NCBI GenBank assembly: GCA_013911835.1
Contig: JACESM010000004.1
Span: 1-37,820 of the forward strand
Length of the DNA stretch: 37,820 nt
Direction of reading: 5' to 3'
Source of the DNA: Porphyrobacter sp.
Lineage (GTDB): Bacteria; Pseudomonadota; Alphaproteobacteria; Sphingomonadales; Sphingomonadaceae
Below the pieces are notes generated by a model. That model did no database searches. It worked only from the letters and a program-made list of their open reading frames with translations, and was not told the origin of the DNA. A program made the translations under genes and the position numbers. The first letter of the stretch is position 1; each line of letters starts with the position of its first letter. Below are positions 1-9,084 of this stretch, piece by piece.

Positions 1-1795
1 GATAGACCGCCAGCTTTGCAAGCACCTCGGCCTGCTGCTGTTCGAGCTGGCCGAGCCGCGCGCGCCGCTCGGCAATCTGGTCGGCGAGGCGCGTGTTCGC
101 CTCGGGCAGGCTTTCGAGCTCGAGCAGCGATACCCGCTGCTGTTCGATCCCGCGCCCGAGATTGGTGGCGGTGCGGAACAGCTGGGCGGCTTCGTCGGTC
201 CCTTCAGACAGCTCGCGGGCGAGCGCGGCCTGGGTCTGGGCGAGGCCGGGGCGCTGGAGCAGCTGGCTGGCGATGAACACATCGGCGGCGGCCTCGGCCC
301 CGCCCACACCTGTCTTCCCGTCGGTCAGCAGCCCGAAATAGGGCGTCATCACCGAGCGCAGCGAGGGCAGCGGGCGGCCATTCGCATCGTCGACGATATC
401 GCGATAGATCGCCAGCGCATCGCTCTGCCGGCCGCTGCGGGCATAGAGCCCGGCCAGCAGCGCGCGCGCGCTGCCCAATGCGGGCGAGCCGGGGTAAATG
501 CTGCCGAGCAGGCCGATCGCCTGCTGGTGAAGCCGCTCGGCCTCGGCGGTTTGCCCGGCGCGTTCGGCGACTTCGGCGAGTTCGCCCAGCACCTGCCCGC
601 GCAGCCACGCGACCGACACCACCCGGCCATCGCGCACTTCGGCAAAGGCACGCTCGGCGCTGGCGAGCAGCGGCGGGGCCTCGGCAGCGCGACCCAGCTG
701 TCGCAGCACTGTCGCCTTGAGGTAATCGTGCTGGCCATCGAGCAACCGCGCGCGTTCGAGCGGGGTGAGGCTCAGCGAATAATCGCTCGTGATCCGCCCG
801 CTCTCGCTCGCCAGCTGGCCCGCGAGCGCGGCGCCGATGGTGAGCGCGCGGACTTCGTCGGCACCGCCGAATTCGGTCGCCAGCGGCGTATCGAGCAGCG
901 CCAGCGCGCGCGCGGGCTGGCGCTGGTTCAATGCGTCCATTGCTTCGTAATTGCGCTGCAAACGGGCGAGCAGCGGGCTGGCACCGCTGGCCGGGCGGGC
1001 GGCCGCAAACAACCGGCGCGCCTCGGTGAAGCTGCCGAGATTGGATTGCTGGAGCGCGGTGTTGAGCTGCGCCTCGGCCGCCCCCGGGCCGGCAAGGGCC
1101 GCTGCCGAGACGGCGAAGAACTCGGCGGCTTCCGCAAAATCGCCCGCATTGCTGCGGCGATAGGCTTCGACCAGCGCCTGATCGGCGGCGATCGCCTCGG
1201 CCTGCTGGCGCGCAAAGGCGGCGGCATCGGTGGTGCTGGTGAGCGGGATTTCGACCGTGCCGGGCACCACGGTGTCGCTCGCGAGCGAGGCGATCCCGAG
1301 CTCGAGCGCCTTGGCATAGGCGGTAAGGCCCGATGCGGCATAGGTGCGGCCTGCTCGGCTGCCGATCAGCAGGTCGGTTGCAAGGATGCTGCCTGCGCGC
1401 TTGCAGTCCAACCGCTCGACCGCGGCAAGACCGGGGAGAGCTTGCTGCGCCTTGGCCGCATCGCCCCGGCAATCGGCATCAGCCCCGGCAAAGCGCGCCG
1501 GGCCGGGCGCCTCGCCGCCCTTGGGCTTCACCACCCACAGCGTGCCGACGGGCGCCGCGGCATCGCGGCAGATCACCGAATAGCGCCGGTCGAACAGCCC
1601 CGCGCCGGGTTCGGGCGGGAGGATCTGCGCCTCGCACAGCCCGTTCGAGCCGATCGGGAAGGTGTCGCGCAGGGCGATGCTCGTGCCCAGGTCGGTGCGC
1701 GCCGCACCGGGCCCGGCGACAAGGCTGGCCCCCAGCCCCGCGGCGGCGGCGAGCGAGAAGGCGGTGCGCAGCATCCTGTGGGAACCTGCGGTCAT
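1..1795 (-). CDS. Exported TPR-type protein, probable CHAT-domain protein, C-terminus beyond window
   Basis: This is the third gene of the two-partner secretion operon, and only its first 598 codons are in the window. The ATG at 1795 follows the stop of the exoprotein gene after one base, and a strong AGGAGG lies 8 bases upstream. The N-terminus has a basic stretch and an Ala/Leu/Gly-rich core (about residues 8-30), as in a signal peptide. Four cysteines follow in the next roughly 110 residues (contexts GLCEAQ, VICRD, DADCRG, LDCKR). From about residue 195 to 500 come Ala-rich helical pairs typical of TPR repeats (for example RSNAGDFAEAAEFF and NLGSFTEARRLF). A Glu/Gln/Arg/Leu coiled-coil stretch runs to the window edge. 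In related bacteria, proteins of this build beside FhaB/FhaC pairs usually end in a CHAT (caspase-like) domain. That domain is not visible here, so the CHAT call is inference; the exported TPR call is firmer. Confidence 0.7.
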   Translation of the reverse strand, partial: MTAGSHRMLRTAFSLAAAAGLGASLVAGPGAARTDLGTSIALRDTFPIGSNGLCEAQILPPEPGAGLFDRRYSVICRDAAAPVGTLWVVKPKGGEAPGPARFAGADADCRGDAAKAQQALPGLAAVERLDCKRAGSILATDLLIGSRAGRTYAASGLTAYAKALELGIASLASDTVVPGTVEIPLTSTTDAAAFARQQAEAIAADQALVEAYRRSNAGDFAEAAEFFAVSAAALAGPGAAEAQLNTALQQSNLGSFTEARRLFAAARPASGASPLLARLQRNYEAMDALNQRQPARALALLDTPLATEFGGADEVRALTIGAALAGQLASESGRITSDYSLSLTPLERARLLDGQHDYLKATVLRQLGRAAEAPPLLASAERAFAEVRDGRVVSVAWLRGQVLGELAEVAERAGQTAEAERLHQQAIGLLGSIYPGSPALGSARALLAGLYARSGRQSDALAIYRDIVDDANGRPLPSLRSVMTPYFGLLTDGKTGVGGAEAAADVFIASQLLQRPGLAQTQAALARELSEGTDEAAQLFRTATNLGRGIEQQRVSLLELESLPEANTRLADQIAERRARLGQLEQQQAEVLAKLAVY

Positions 1796-1796
1796 G

Positions 1797-4700
1797 TCAG
1801 CGCCCTCCTGCAGGCGGTGTCGCCGCATCGTCATCATCCTCGTCCTCGCCATAGAGCGAGCTGTCGCTTCCGCTCGCGACCGGATCGTCGAGCAGCGGGT
1901 CTTCGCTGATCAGCGGCGCATCGGGCCGTTCGGGTAAGTCGATCCCGAAACGTTCGTCCGACTCGCCCGTGACCGGCGGCGGGCTGGTGTCGACCACCAC
2001 CGGGGGCTCGAAGGAGGTCGGGTTGTTGATGTCGGGCGAGACCGGCAGCGGGTTGATGGTGAAGGTGCCGGGCACGAAGGTGACCGCGTAATTATTGCCC
2101 GCCGAGAGCGTGCCCTGACGGATGACAAAGCTCGCAATCGTCTCGCCCGGATCGCGCACGAGGCTGCCGGTGAGCACGTCGCCGTTGACAAGATCGCCTG
2201 CGGTGATGCTGAAGGTCAGCAGCGGGTCGGCCAGCCCGAGCGTCTTCGACAGATTGTCCGCCGCCACCGTCAGCGGGCGCGGGGTGATGGTGAGGAGGCC
2301 CGGGGTGAAGGCGATCGTGTAGTTGCCCCCCGCGCTGAGGGAGCCGAGCGTGATCGCCGAGGTGCCGACCCCGGCCGTCACCCCAGCCGCTGCGAGTGCC
2401 CCGCTCAGCTGGTCGCCATTGACCAGGCCCAGCCCGCCGATGGTGAAGGCGAGCGCGGGGTTGGCATCGCCGTAGACGCGCGACAGGTTGCCGGCCGTGA
2501 TCGTGATCGGCCGCGGGGTGATGGTGAGCAACCCGGCATTGTAGGTCAGCGTGTAGTTCGCACCCGCCGTCAGCGTTCCCTGCGTGATCGCGAAGGTGCC
2601 AACGCCGGTCGTGACCCCGGCCACGGTCGTCAGCGCGCCGCTCAGCTGATCGCCGTTGACGAGGCCCAGCCCGCCCACGGAGAAGGTCAGCGCCGGGTTG
2701 GCGTTGCCATAGACGCGCGAGATGCTGTTGGCATCGATGGTGATCGGGCGCGGGGTGACGGTGAGCTGCCCGCCAATGAAGGTCACCGCATAATTGGCGC
2801 TCGCCGTGAGCGAGCCCTGGGTGATGGCGAAACTGCCCACGCCGCTGGTCAGCCCGGCAGTGGTGGCCAGCGCGCCGGTCAACTGGTCGCCGTTGACGAG
2901 ACCCAGCCCGCCGACGGTGAAGCCGAGCGCCGGGTTGGCATTGCCATAGATGCGCGACAGGTCGCTCGCGGTGATCGTGATCGGCCGCGGGGTGACGGTG
3001 AGGATGCCGGGCGCGAAGGTGAACTGGTAACCTTGCGGGCTCACAAGTGTGCCCAGCGCCACATTGAGCGCATATTGACCGATTGGCGAGGTGCCGTCCG
3101 CCGAAGTCAGGAATTGCAGCGCGCCGGTGAAGTCGGCGATGCTGTCGCCAGCGAGGAAGCCGGTGATGCTCGCGGTGAAGGCCGGGTTGGCGCTGCCGTA
3201 GAAGCGCGCGATATCATCGGCGGTGACGGTCAGCACCGGGGTGATGCGGAAGGCCGCGAAATTGCCGCCGGGGTCTAGCGCATCATAGGCCGCCTCGGTC
3301 AGCACGTCGTAACGCCGCGCGAAACTGGAGAGGCTGCCAATCTGCGACCCCGTGGGCGTGGCCGCGAAGATGCCGTAATGGCCGCCGCCGGTAAGCACCA
3401 GCCCGGCATCGCCGTGGAGGTTGATGACCTCGCCGTTCAGCGAGGCAAGGTCGATCGCGCGGCCCGTGCCCGAGGCGGTCAGCACGCCGCTGGCCAGCAC
3501 CGTGATGTCGCTGCCCGCGGTCGTGCCGAAATGGCGCACGTCGATGGTCCCTGCGGAGATGTTCCCCAGAGTGATCGCGCCGGTTTCGCGCTGGGGGTTG
3601 CCAGCGCCGTCGAACAGGCTGATCGAAACCGACCCGTTGCCCGCATCGATCAGCGCGCTCTGGCTCATGGTGATGACGTTGGGTTGGGGATTGAGCGAGA
3701 ACGCAGTGGCGAAGGTGTTGCCGAACAGGCTGATACTGCCGCCAGCAGAGCGCAGTGTGCCATCGAGCAGAACCGAGCGTCCGGCATTGAGCATGATCGA
3801 TCCGCCGCCGATCAACCCGCGGTTGGTGCCCTCTCCGGTCACCGTGATGTTGTTCCCGGCTTCGGCCAACAGGAGATTGCTCGTCCCGCTCGTCCCGTCG
3901 CTGCCGATGATCCCGCCATCGGAGGTGAAGAAGGACAGATCACCGGCGGCGGTGAAGAAGGCGCTTTCCGCGATCAGTTCGCCGCCGCGGACGACCACCT
4001 GGGAAACATTGGGGGTCACACCGTTGCTGAACAGGGCGGTGCGGGCGTTCAGGCCGAAGGTGTTGACGCCGCCCGACAGCACCTCGATCGAGAAGCGTCC
4101 GGCAAGATCGGTGGCGGAGCCGAAGCTCTCGGCGATCACGTCGATCTGGATGGCATTGATCTGCGGGGTGCCGTTCTCCACGAGCAGTAACCGGCTGACG
4201 CCGCCGACAGTACTGCCGCTGAAATCGAAGACGGTGGTGAAGATCGGGTTGCCCATCGGGTCCACCCCGATCTGAACCTGCCGCTGCCCGAACGAGCTCG
4301 AGGCGGTGGATTCGAGCAGCAGGGAACCCACGTCGATCTGCGATGTGCCCGCAAGTTGGAGCAGTGTGTCGCCCCCTGCTGCCACGCCGCCGCCGATTTC
4401 CGGATTGCTGGATTGCGCCGAAGCGAGCGTCCGCAGCTGGAGATTTGCCGCGTTGATCGTCGAATCGTTGAGCTGCAGCGACACGACGCCCGAGGTCGCT
4501 TCGCCCATGTTGGCGCCGGCGTCCTGCCCTTGGCCAGCGATCGCCTGCGACAGCAGATCGAGTCCGGGCACACTAGAAATGGCGCTCGTCACCGTGAGGT
4601 CGGTATCGTTCAATTCGGCGGTGATATTCCCGCTGATGGCATTGCCGCCGATATTGGCATTGCCGCCTCGCGCTGTGGACGCGATCTGGTTCGTTTCGGT

Positions 4701-7700
4701 CAATCTGATGGTCGAGGGGTTGGTGAAGAGCTGGATGTTGCCACCCTGCGCATTGCCGCCCATGCCCATCGCCAGATCGGCATCGCCCCCGGTCGCACCC
4801 GACGAAGCCCGCAGGCTCCCGGCGTCAAGATCGGAATCGCGGATCGAGATGTCGATCGCGCTGCCGCTGGCGTTGCCGCCCGTAAGTCCGCCGCGACCGC
4901 CAAGCGCCTGTCCCGCAAGCGTAAGGCCCAGCTGGCCGGTCACCGTGGTGTTCAACAAGTCCAGTTGCAGCAAACCGCCCTGCGCCACACCGCCTTGCTG
5001 GGTGCCGATGCCGCCGGTCAGGTCTGAACGCAGCACCAGGCCATCGTCGAAGCCGCCGTTGGTGGAGAAGTTGATCGCCGCATTCTGGGCCTGGAAGAGA
5101 ACGCCGCCGCCTTCTCCGCCGCCCATGGCATTGCCGCCGATCACGCCGCTCCCGCCGGTGGCAAAGCTGTACTGACCCAGCCGGCTGACAATATTGAGCG
5201 TGCCGGTGATCACCGAGGTTCCGGCGCTGCCGGCAAAGGCATTGCCGCCGTTGCCCAGGCCCACGCCGTCGCCGCCGGTTCCGCCCGCCTCGCCTTCGAA
5301 GCTGTCGAGCTCCGCAATCCCGTCATTGCTGACCATGAGGCGCAATGAACCGCCTGCGCCAACGCCGCCTTGGATGCTGACGGCTTGCGGATCGAGGCCT
5401 GATCCTCCGGTGCCGTTCACCGAGAGCATGGTTGCGCCCATCGTGACCAAGCCGTTGTCAGCCGTGATGGTGGCGCTGCCGCCCGTGCCCGCGCCGCCCA
5501 TGCCGCCATCGGCAGCCGAGCCGCCACCGATCCCGCGAGCGAACATCAGCAGCTGGTCGGCCGCGCGGGCGGGATCGGCAAGGATGTTGACCGGCAGGAT
5601 CACCGTCCCGGCATTGTCCGCCGTGATCGCGATCGTTCCGCCACGCCCCGCTCCCCCGACGCCGAGGCCGCCGCGGGTATCCCCGCCGAAACCGTCGACG
5701 CTGAAAAAGGCCTGGCCGGCCACCGAATCCGAGGCAAAGCTGGCCGATACGTTGCGCTGCACCGCTATCTGGCTGAAACCGCTCGCCCGCACCCGAACCG
5801 TGCCGCCGGTGCCATCGCCGCCCTCGTGGCCGGTCGTTTGCCCACCTCGTCCAATCGCCGCTGCCTGCAGCGCGCCGAACGTGATCGTGCTGCCGTTGAA
5901 GGCTTCGACATAGGCGGTGCCGCCGGTGCCCGACCCGGCGGCGAAGCTGAGGCCGGAATCGCCACCCAACCCGAGCGCATAGGCCGCGGCCTGACCATTG
6001 ACCGTGATCGAGCCCGGTGCACCTGCCAGAGTGGTGGCAAAATAGGCGAGGCCCCCGGTGCCGTCGCCGCCCGCCCCGCTGTCACCGGACGAACCGCCCC
6101 GGCCGCTCGCTTCGACCACTGCATCGCCGTTGATGGTGACGCTGATCCCGTCGCCCTCGATCGCGGCCTCTCCGCCGAGGCCTGCGCCGCCGGTGCCGAA
6201 GGCCGAAAACCCGCCATTGCCGTTGGCGGTCGCGGAGAACTGATCGGCGGTCAGCGACCCGCCAAGGCTGCCGAGCACCGCGGCCGCGCCGCCCGTGCCG
6301 GTGCCCGCTGTCTGACCCGATCCGCCGTTTCCGGACGCTTCGAGCGTGACCATCCCGGCGGTCGCGTCGCCCGCGCGCACCGAGAAGGCGGCAAATCCGC
6401 CCGTCCCCGCGCCGCCATTGCCGGTCTCGATGTCCAAGGTCAGGCCGCCGCCGCCGCCGGAGGCATCGGCGCTGGCGAAGACGTCGCCAAAGACCGCAGA
6501 GCCGAGCCCGACCGAACCGTTCTGGCCGAGCAAGGCGAGTCCCACCTGAGCGAGTCCGCCAATGGCATCGCCCCCAAGCCCGCCATTGAGTGTGCTTTCG
6601 CCCGCGCCGCCGCGGCCGCCGACGGCGCTGGCCGAAACCACCGCGCTTCCGCCGACCGAGAGATTGCCTCTGTCCCCGCCTGCGAGCAGGAAAGCACCGC
6701 TGGTAAAGGCGGGGTCTGCCTGGTTGGGCACCGTGAAGTCGCCGCCGAAACCGTCGCCGCCGCGCCCGGCCGGGGTGCCCGTCTGGATGAAGGCCGCCCC
6801 GCCCTGCCCGCCCATGCCGGTCGCAGACACGGTCGCATCGCCGCCGATCATGAGCGTTGCGGTCTCGTTGAGAGTCCCGTTGGCCTGGAACGCCGCATTG
6901 CCGCCGCGCCCGATCCCGCCATTGCCGCCGAAGCCGAAACCGGCATTGCCGCCGAAGCCATCGGCAAAGACCTGCGCGCTCCCGGTGATATCGATGAGGC
7001 CGGTGCGGGCAATCGCGATCGCGATCCCGCCGAGCCCGTTGCCGCCGTTGAGACCGTCTCCGCCCCGCCCGCTGGCATCGGCCGCGTAGGTGCCGCCCAT
7101 CAGGATCTGCCCGCCGCCGATGGTGGTGGCCGCCGCGCGGCCACCAAGGCCGTTGCCCCCGGTGCCGGAGAGATTGTCGCCCCCGATGCCGAACGCCTCG
7201 GCGATGACGTCGCCGGTAATGTCGATCACGCCGAGGCCGTTGACATCGATGATCGCCTGCCCCGCATCGCCGATACCGCCAATTCCGCTGAAATTGGCAC
7301 TGCCGCCAATGGCATTGGCACGCAGCGTCGCGGTGCTGCCGATGGTGATCGTGCCCGCGCCGTTGAAGATATTGAGGAAAGCATTGCCGCCGAAGGCTTC
7401 AGAGGGCGTGGTGGTCGTGGTGTTGAGCGATCCGGTCGCGCTGGCACTCGCGTCGAGCAGCAGCGATCCGCCCAGCGTCACGTTGCCGCCCTGCACCGAG
7501 AAGAACTGCGCAAGCCCGCCGCGCGCGGGCGCGCCGGTCAGCGTGCTCGAGAAAATGCCCGATCCGCTCGGCCCCACGCCGCGCGCGCTTGCGGTGGCAT
7601 CGCCCGCGATCATCAGTGTGCCCCCGGTCGAACCGATCTGCGCCGACCCGCCTTGCGCGGAGCCGATCACGCCTTGCAGGATCTCGGCCCCGGCGAAGGC

Positions 7701-9083
7701 GTCGGCGAGCACGGCAGCATTGCCGGAAATGGTCATCGTCCCGCCGCCGAAGGCGTCGATGAAGGCGACCCCGCCCTGCGCATTGAGGACGTCGAGCGAT
7801 TGCAGACCCGATCCGCTGACGCCGTAATCCTGCGCCGAAACCAGCACGTCGCCGGTAATCGTGAAGTTCTGGCCGTTGCTCGCGGTCAGCTCGGCATTCT
7901 GCCGGCCGACCATGATGAGATTGCCCGCGACCGAACTGGCCGTGGTGCGGGCGGTGACCTGCGTGCGGTGCGTCCCGATCGCCAGCAGGCTGGAGCTGGC
8001 CGCGAAATCCTCGAGGAAAATGTCGGCTTGGGTCGTCGACAGCTCGGAATTGTTGTTGAACACGGCGTTGATGCCGTCACTGATCGAGCCGCCGTCGACG
8101 AAGCGGCCAAACACGTCGTAATTGGCCGAGATGATGATCTCGCCATTGACGATTCCTGCGCTCTGCGCCGGATCAAAGCCGAGATTGCCGCGCAGCAGCA
8201 TCGAGATCGGATCCTGCGACGCGCGCGCGACCGCGTAGATCAGGTGGTTGTCGCCGGTCACCCCGGTGCTCGACGGGCCGCCGACGGTGCCGTCAATCGT
8301 CACCACCTGCCCCCCCGCAGCAGTGCCGACCGGAACCTGGATGTTGAACAGCCCGTTCGAGAAGCTGAGGTTCACCACCTCACCCGCGACATAGGCGTGG
8401 CTGCCGTTGACCCGCGCGATCCCGCGCATCTCGACATCGGCGGCGACCACCGCGAAGTAGGAATTCTCCGCCAGCGCGGAGATCTGCGCGCCGGGGCTGA
8501 TCGCGATCCGAGCGGTCGATCCGGTCGCACCGACGAGCGAAAGGTTGCCGCCGTTGGCGAAGTCGGCAAAGCTCGCAGGCGAGGTGTCGAGCGTGGTCAG
8601 CAACAGGCTTCCGACATCGAACATCGCGGTGCCGCCGATCAGCAGGCCCGTCGGTGAATAGAACGCCACTGTCCCGCCGGTCGTCTGCAACCCGCTCGCC
8701 GGGTCGATGATGCGCGAGATCACGTTGCCGTTGATCACCGCGACATTGTTGTTGGCATCGGGCAGGATGCGGTTGAGCACGGCAAAGTTCTGAAGCTGGC
8801 CCGACTGGAATGTCGCCGTGTTGCCGGAAGGCAGGAAGATCAGCGCATTGCCCATGTTGTCGACCGCCGGAGTCCAGTCGATCACCGCGGTCGGCGTGAC
8901 CACGTCGATCGTGGTCTGGCCCGGCGCGGGGGTATCGATAAAGGCGACCCCGTCAGAGACGTTGCCGCCCGCCTGAATGCCCTGCGCCGCTACCGGAGCG
9001 GGGCCGAGGATCAGACCGAGGGCGAGCGCGGCGCTGCCGCAGCCGGCCAACAGGGAGGTGCGCTTTGCGGTGGCTTGGCTCAT
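1797..9083 (-). CDS. FhaB-like two-partner secretion exoprotein, Gly-rich repeats and MBG domains (2428 aa)
   Basis: This is a giant surface or secreted protein, the expected substrate of the FhaC-type transporter directly upstream. The ATG at 9083 was chosen because TGGAG lies just before it and a clear signal peptide follows (hydrophobic core about residues 11-30, ending near VAAQ). Residues about 35-260 resemble the TPS/haemagglutination secretion domain: VLNRI at 102-106 and YSPTGLLIG at 142-150 match the conserved VLNRV and NPNG-type motifs, although NPNG reads SPTG. A very long middle section consists of beta-strand repeats with GG-N/T-GG runs (such as GNGGAGTGG). Five MBG-type domains occupy about residues 1947-2344, and the tail ends in an acidic DEDDDD stretch. 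No membrane anchor is visible. The class (TPS exoprotein, probable adhesin or matrix protein) is well supported; the ligand is unknown. Confidence 0.9.
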   Translation of the reverse strand: MSQATAKRTSLLAGCGSAALALGLILGPAPVAAQGIQAGGNVSDGVAFIDTPAPGQTTIDVVTPTAVIDWTPAVDNMGNALIFLPSGNTATFQSGQLQNFAVLNRILPDANNNVAVINGNVISRIIDPASGLQTTGGTVAFYSPTGLLIGGTAMFDVGSLLLTTLDTSPASFADFANGGNLSLVGATGSTARIAISPGAQISALAENSYFAVVAADVEMRGIARVNGSHAYVAGEVVNLSFSNGLFNIQVPVGTAAGGQVVTIDGTVGGPSSTGVTGDNHLIYAVARASQDPISMLLRGNLGFDPAQSAGIVNGEIIISANYDVFGRFVDGGSISDGINAVFNNNSELSTTQADIFLEDFAASSSLLAIGTHRTQVTARTTASSVAGNLIMVGRQNAELTASNGQNFTITGDVLVSAQDYGVSGSGLQSLDVLNAQGGVAFIDAFGGGTMTISGNAAVLADAFAGAEILQGVIGSAQGGSAQIGSTGGTLMIAGDATASARGVGPSGSGIFSSTLTGAPARGGLAQFFSVQGGNVTLGGSLLLDASASATGSLNTTTTTPSEAFGGNAFLNIFNGAGTITIGSTATLRANAIGGSANFSGIGGIGDAGQAIIDVNGLGVIDITGDVIAEAFGIGGDNLSGTGGNGLGGRAAATTIGGGQILMGGTYAADASGRGGDGLNGGNGLGGIAIAIARTGLIDITGSAQVFADGFGGNAGFGFGGNGGIGRGGNAAFQANGTLNETATLMIGGDATVSATGMGGQGGAAFIQTGTPAGRGGDGFGGDFTVPNQADPAFTSGAFLLAGGDRGNLSVGGSAVVSASAVGGRGGAGESTLNGGLGGDAIGGLAQVGLALLGQNGSVGLGSAVFGDVFASADASGGGGGLTLDIETGNGGAGTGGFAAFSVRAGDATAGMVTLEASGNGGSGQTAGTGTGGAAAVLGSLGGSLTADQFSATANGNGGFSAFGTGGAGLGGEAAIEGDGISVTINGDAVVEASGRGGSSGDSGAGGDGTGGLAYFATTLAGAPGSITVNGQAAAYALGLGGDSGLSFAAGSGTGGTAYVEAFNGSTITFGALQAAAIGRGGQTTGHEGGDGTGGTVRVRASGFSQIAVQRNVSASFASDSVAGQAFFSVDGFGGDTRGGLGVGGAGRGGTIAITADNAGTVILPVNILADPARAADQLLMFARGIGGGSAADGGMGGAGTGGSATITADNGLVTMGATMLSVNGTGGSGLDPQAVSIQGGVGAGGSLRLMVSNDGIAELDSFEGEAGGTGGDGVGLGNGGNAFAGSAGTSVITGTLNIVSRLGQYSFATGGSGVIGGNAMGGGEGGGVLFQAQNAAINFSTNGGFDDGLVLRSDLTGGIGTQQGGVAQGGLLQLDLLNTTVTGQLGLTLAGQALGGRGGLTGGNASGSAIDISIRDSDLDAGSLRASSGATGGDADLAMGMGGNAQGGNIQLFTNPSTIRLTETNQIASTARGGNANIGGNAISGNITAELNDTDLTVTSAISSVPGLDLLSQAIAGQGQDAGANMGEATSGVVSLQLNDSTINAANLQLRTLASAQSSNPEIGGGVAAGGDTLLQLAGTSQIDVGSLLLESTASSSFGQRQVQIGVDPMGNPIFTTVFDFSGSTVGGVSRLLLVENGTPQINAIQIDVIAESFGSATDLAGRFSIEVLSGGVNTFGLNARTALFSNGVTPNVSQVVVRGGELIAESAFFTAAGDLSFFTSDGGIIGSDGTSGTSNLLLAEAGNNITVTGEGTNRGLIGGGSIMLNAGRSVLLDGTLRSAGGSISLFGNTFATAFSLNPQPNVITMSQSALIDAGNGSVSISLFDGAGNPQRETGAITLGNISAGTIDVRHFGTTAGSDITVLASGVLTASGTGRAIDLASLNGEVINLHGDAGLVLTGGGHYGIFAATPTGSQIGSLSSFARRYDVLTEAAYDALDPGGNFAAFRITPVLTVTADDIARFYGSANPAFTASITGFLAGDSIADFTGALQFLTSADGTSPIGQYALNVALGTLVSPQGYQFTFAPGILTVTPRPITITASDLSRIYGNANPALGFTVGGLGLVNGDQLTGALATTAGLTSGVGSFAITQGSLTASANYAVTFIGGQLTVTPRPITIDANSISRVYGNANPALTFSVGGLGLVNGDQLSGALTTVAGVTTGVGTFAITQGTLTAGANYTLTYNAGLLTITPRPITITAGNLSRVYGDANPALAFTIGGLGLVNGDQLSGALAAAGVTAGVGTSAITLGSLSAGGNYTIAFTPGLLTITPRPLTVAADNLSKTLGLADPLLTFSITAGDLVNGDVLTGSLVRDPGETIASFVIRQGTLSAGNNYAVTFVPGTFTINPLPVSPDINNPTSFEPPVVVDTSPPPVTGESDERFGIDLPERPDAPLISEDPLLDDPVASGSDSSLYGEDEDDDDAATPPAGGR
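2050..3246 (-). repeat. Five tandem MBG-type domain repeats in the exoprotein gene
   Basis: Five units of about 77-85 codons lie end to end, at roughly 3246-2991, 2990-2754, 2753-2517, 2516-2283 and 2282-2050. The middle three are very alike in protein and DNA. Each starts RPITI, continues with an LSRxYGxANPAL-type segment, has GGLGLVNGDQL in the centre and closes with an NY..(T/A)ITP-type strand. The first and last units are more diverged (the last begins RPLTV and has LVNGD). Such MBG/YDG repeats form beta-sandwich stalks in bacterial surface proteins. The similar central units could recombine and change copy number. Confidence 0.85.
4700..7700 (-). repeat. Glycine-rich degenerate repeat region of the exoprotein
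   Basis: Over roughly 1000 codons the protein repeats a loose unit: a short hydrophobic strand (ITVNGxA or MxIGGDAxV type), then an alanine/serine stretch, then a glycine cluster such as GGxGGxGxGG. Clusters recur about every 45-60 residues. On the plus strand this appears as repeated CCGCC and CCGCCGCC runs. The pattern fits a long right-handed beta-helix with Gly/Asn turns, as in other TPS exoproteins. It resembles mycobacterial PGRS composition only superficially. Confidence 0.75.
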
Positions 9084-9084
9084 C

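Noticed and set aside
204..1909. Several overlapping open frames on both strands at the left end, including a 460-codon plus-strand frame
   Set aside because: The minus frame starting at 1795 has a Shine-Dalgarno, a signal peptide and TPR periodicity. The others are Arg/Ala-rich shadows of it.
2050..3246. Regularly spaced repeats considered as a CRISPR array
   Set aside because: The units are about 240 bases, in frame, coding, and match MBG protein domains. There are no short repeats with unique spacers and no cas genes.
4700..7700. Similarity of the Gly-rich region to mycobacterial PE_PGRS proteins
   Set aside because: There is no PE domain. The TPS secretion domain and FhaC partner place it in two-partner secretion, so the likeness is compositional only.
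5826..8657. A 943-codon open frame on the plus strand, opposite the exoprotein gene
   Set aside because: It is Ala/Arg/Gly/Asp-rich with no recognisable domain, signal peptide or ribosome-binding site. It mirrors the repetitive Gly-rich gene, where high GC leaves few stops on the other strand.
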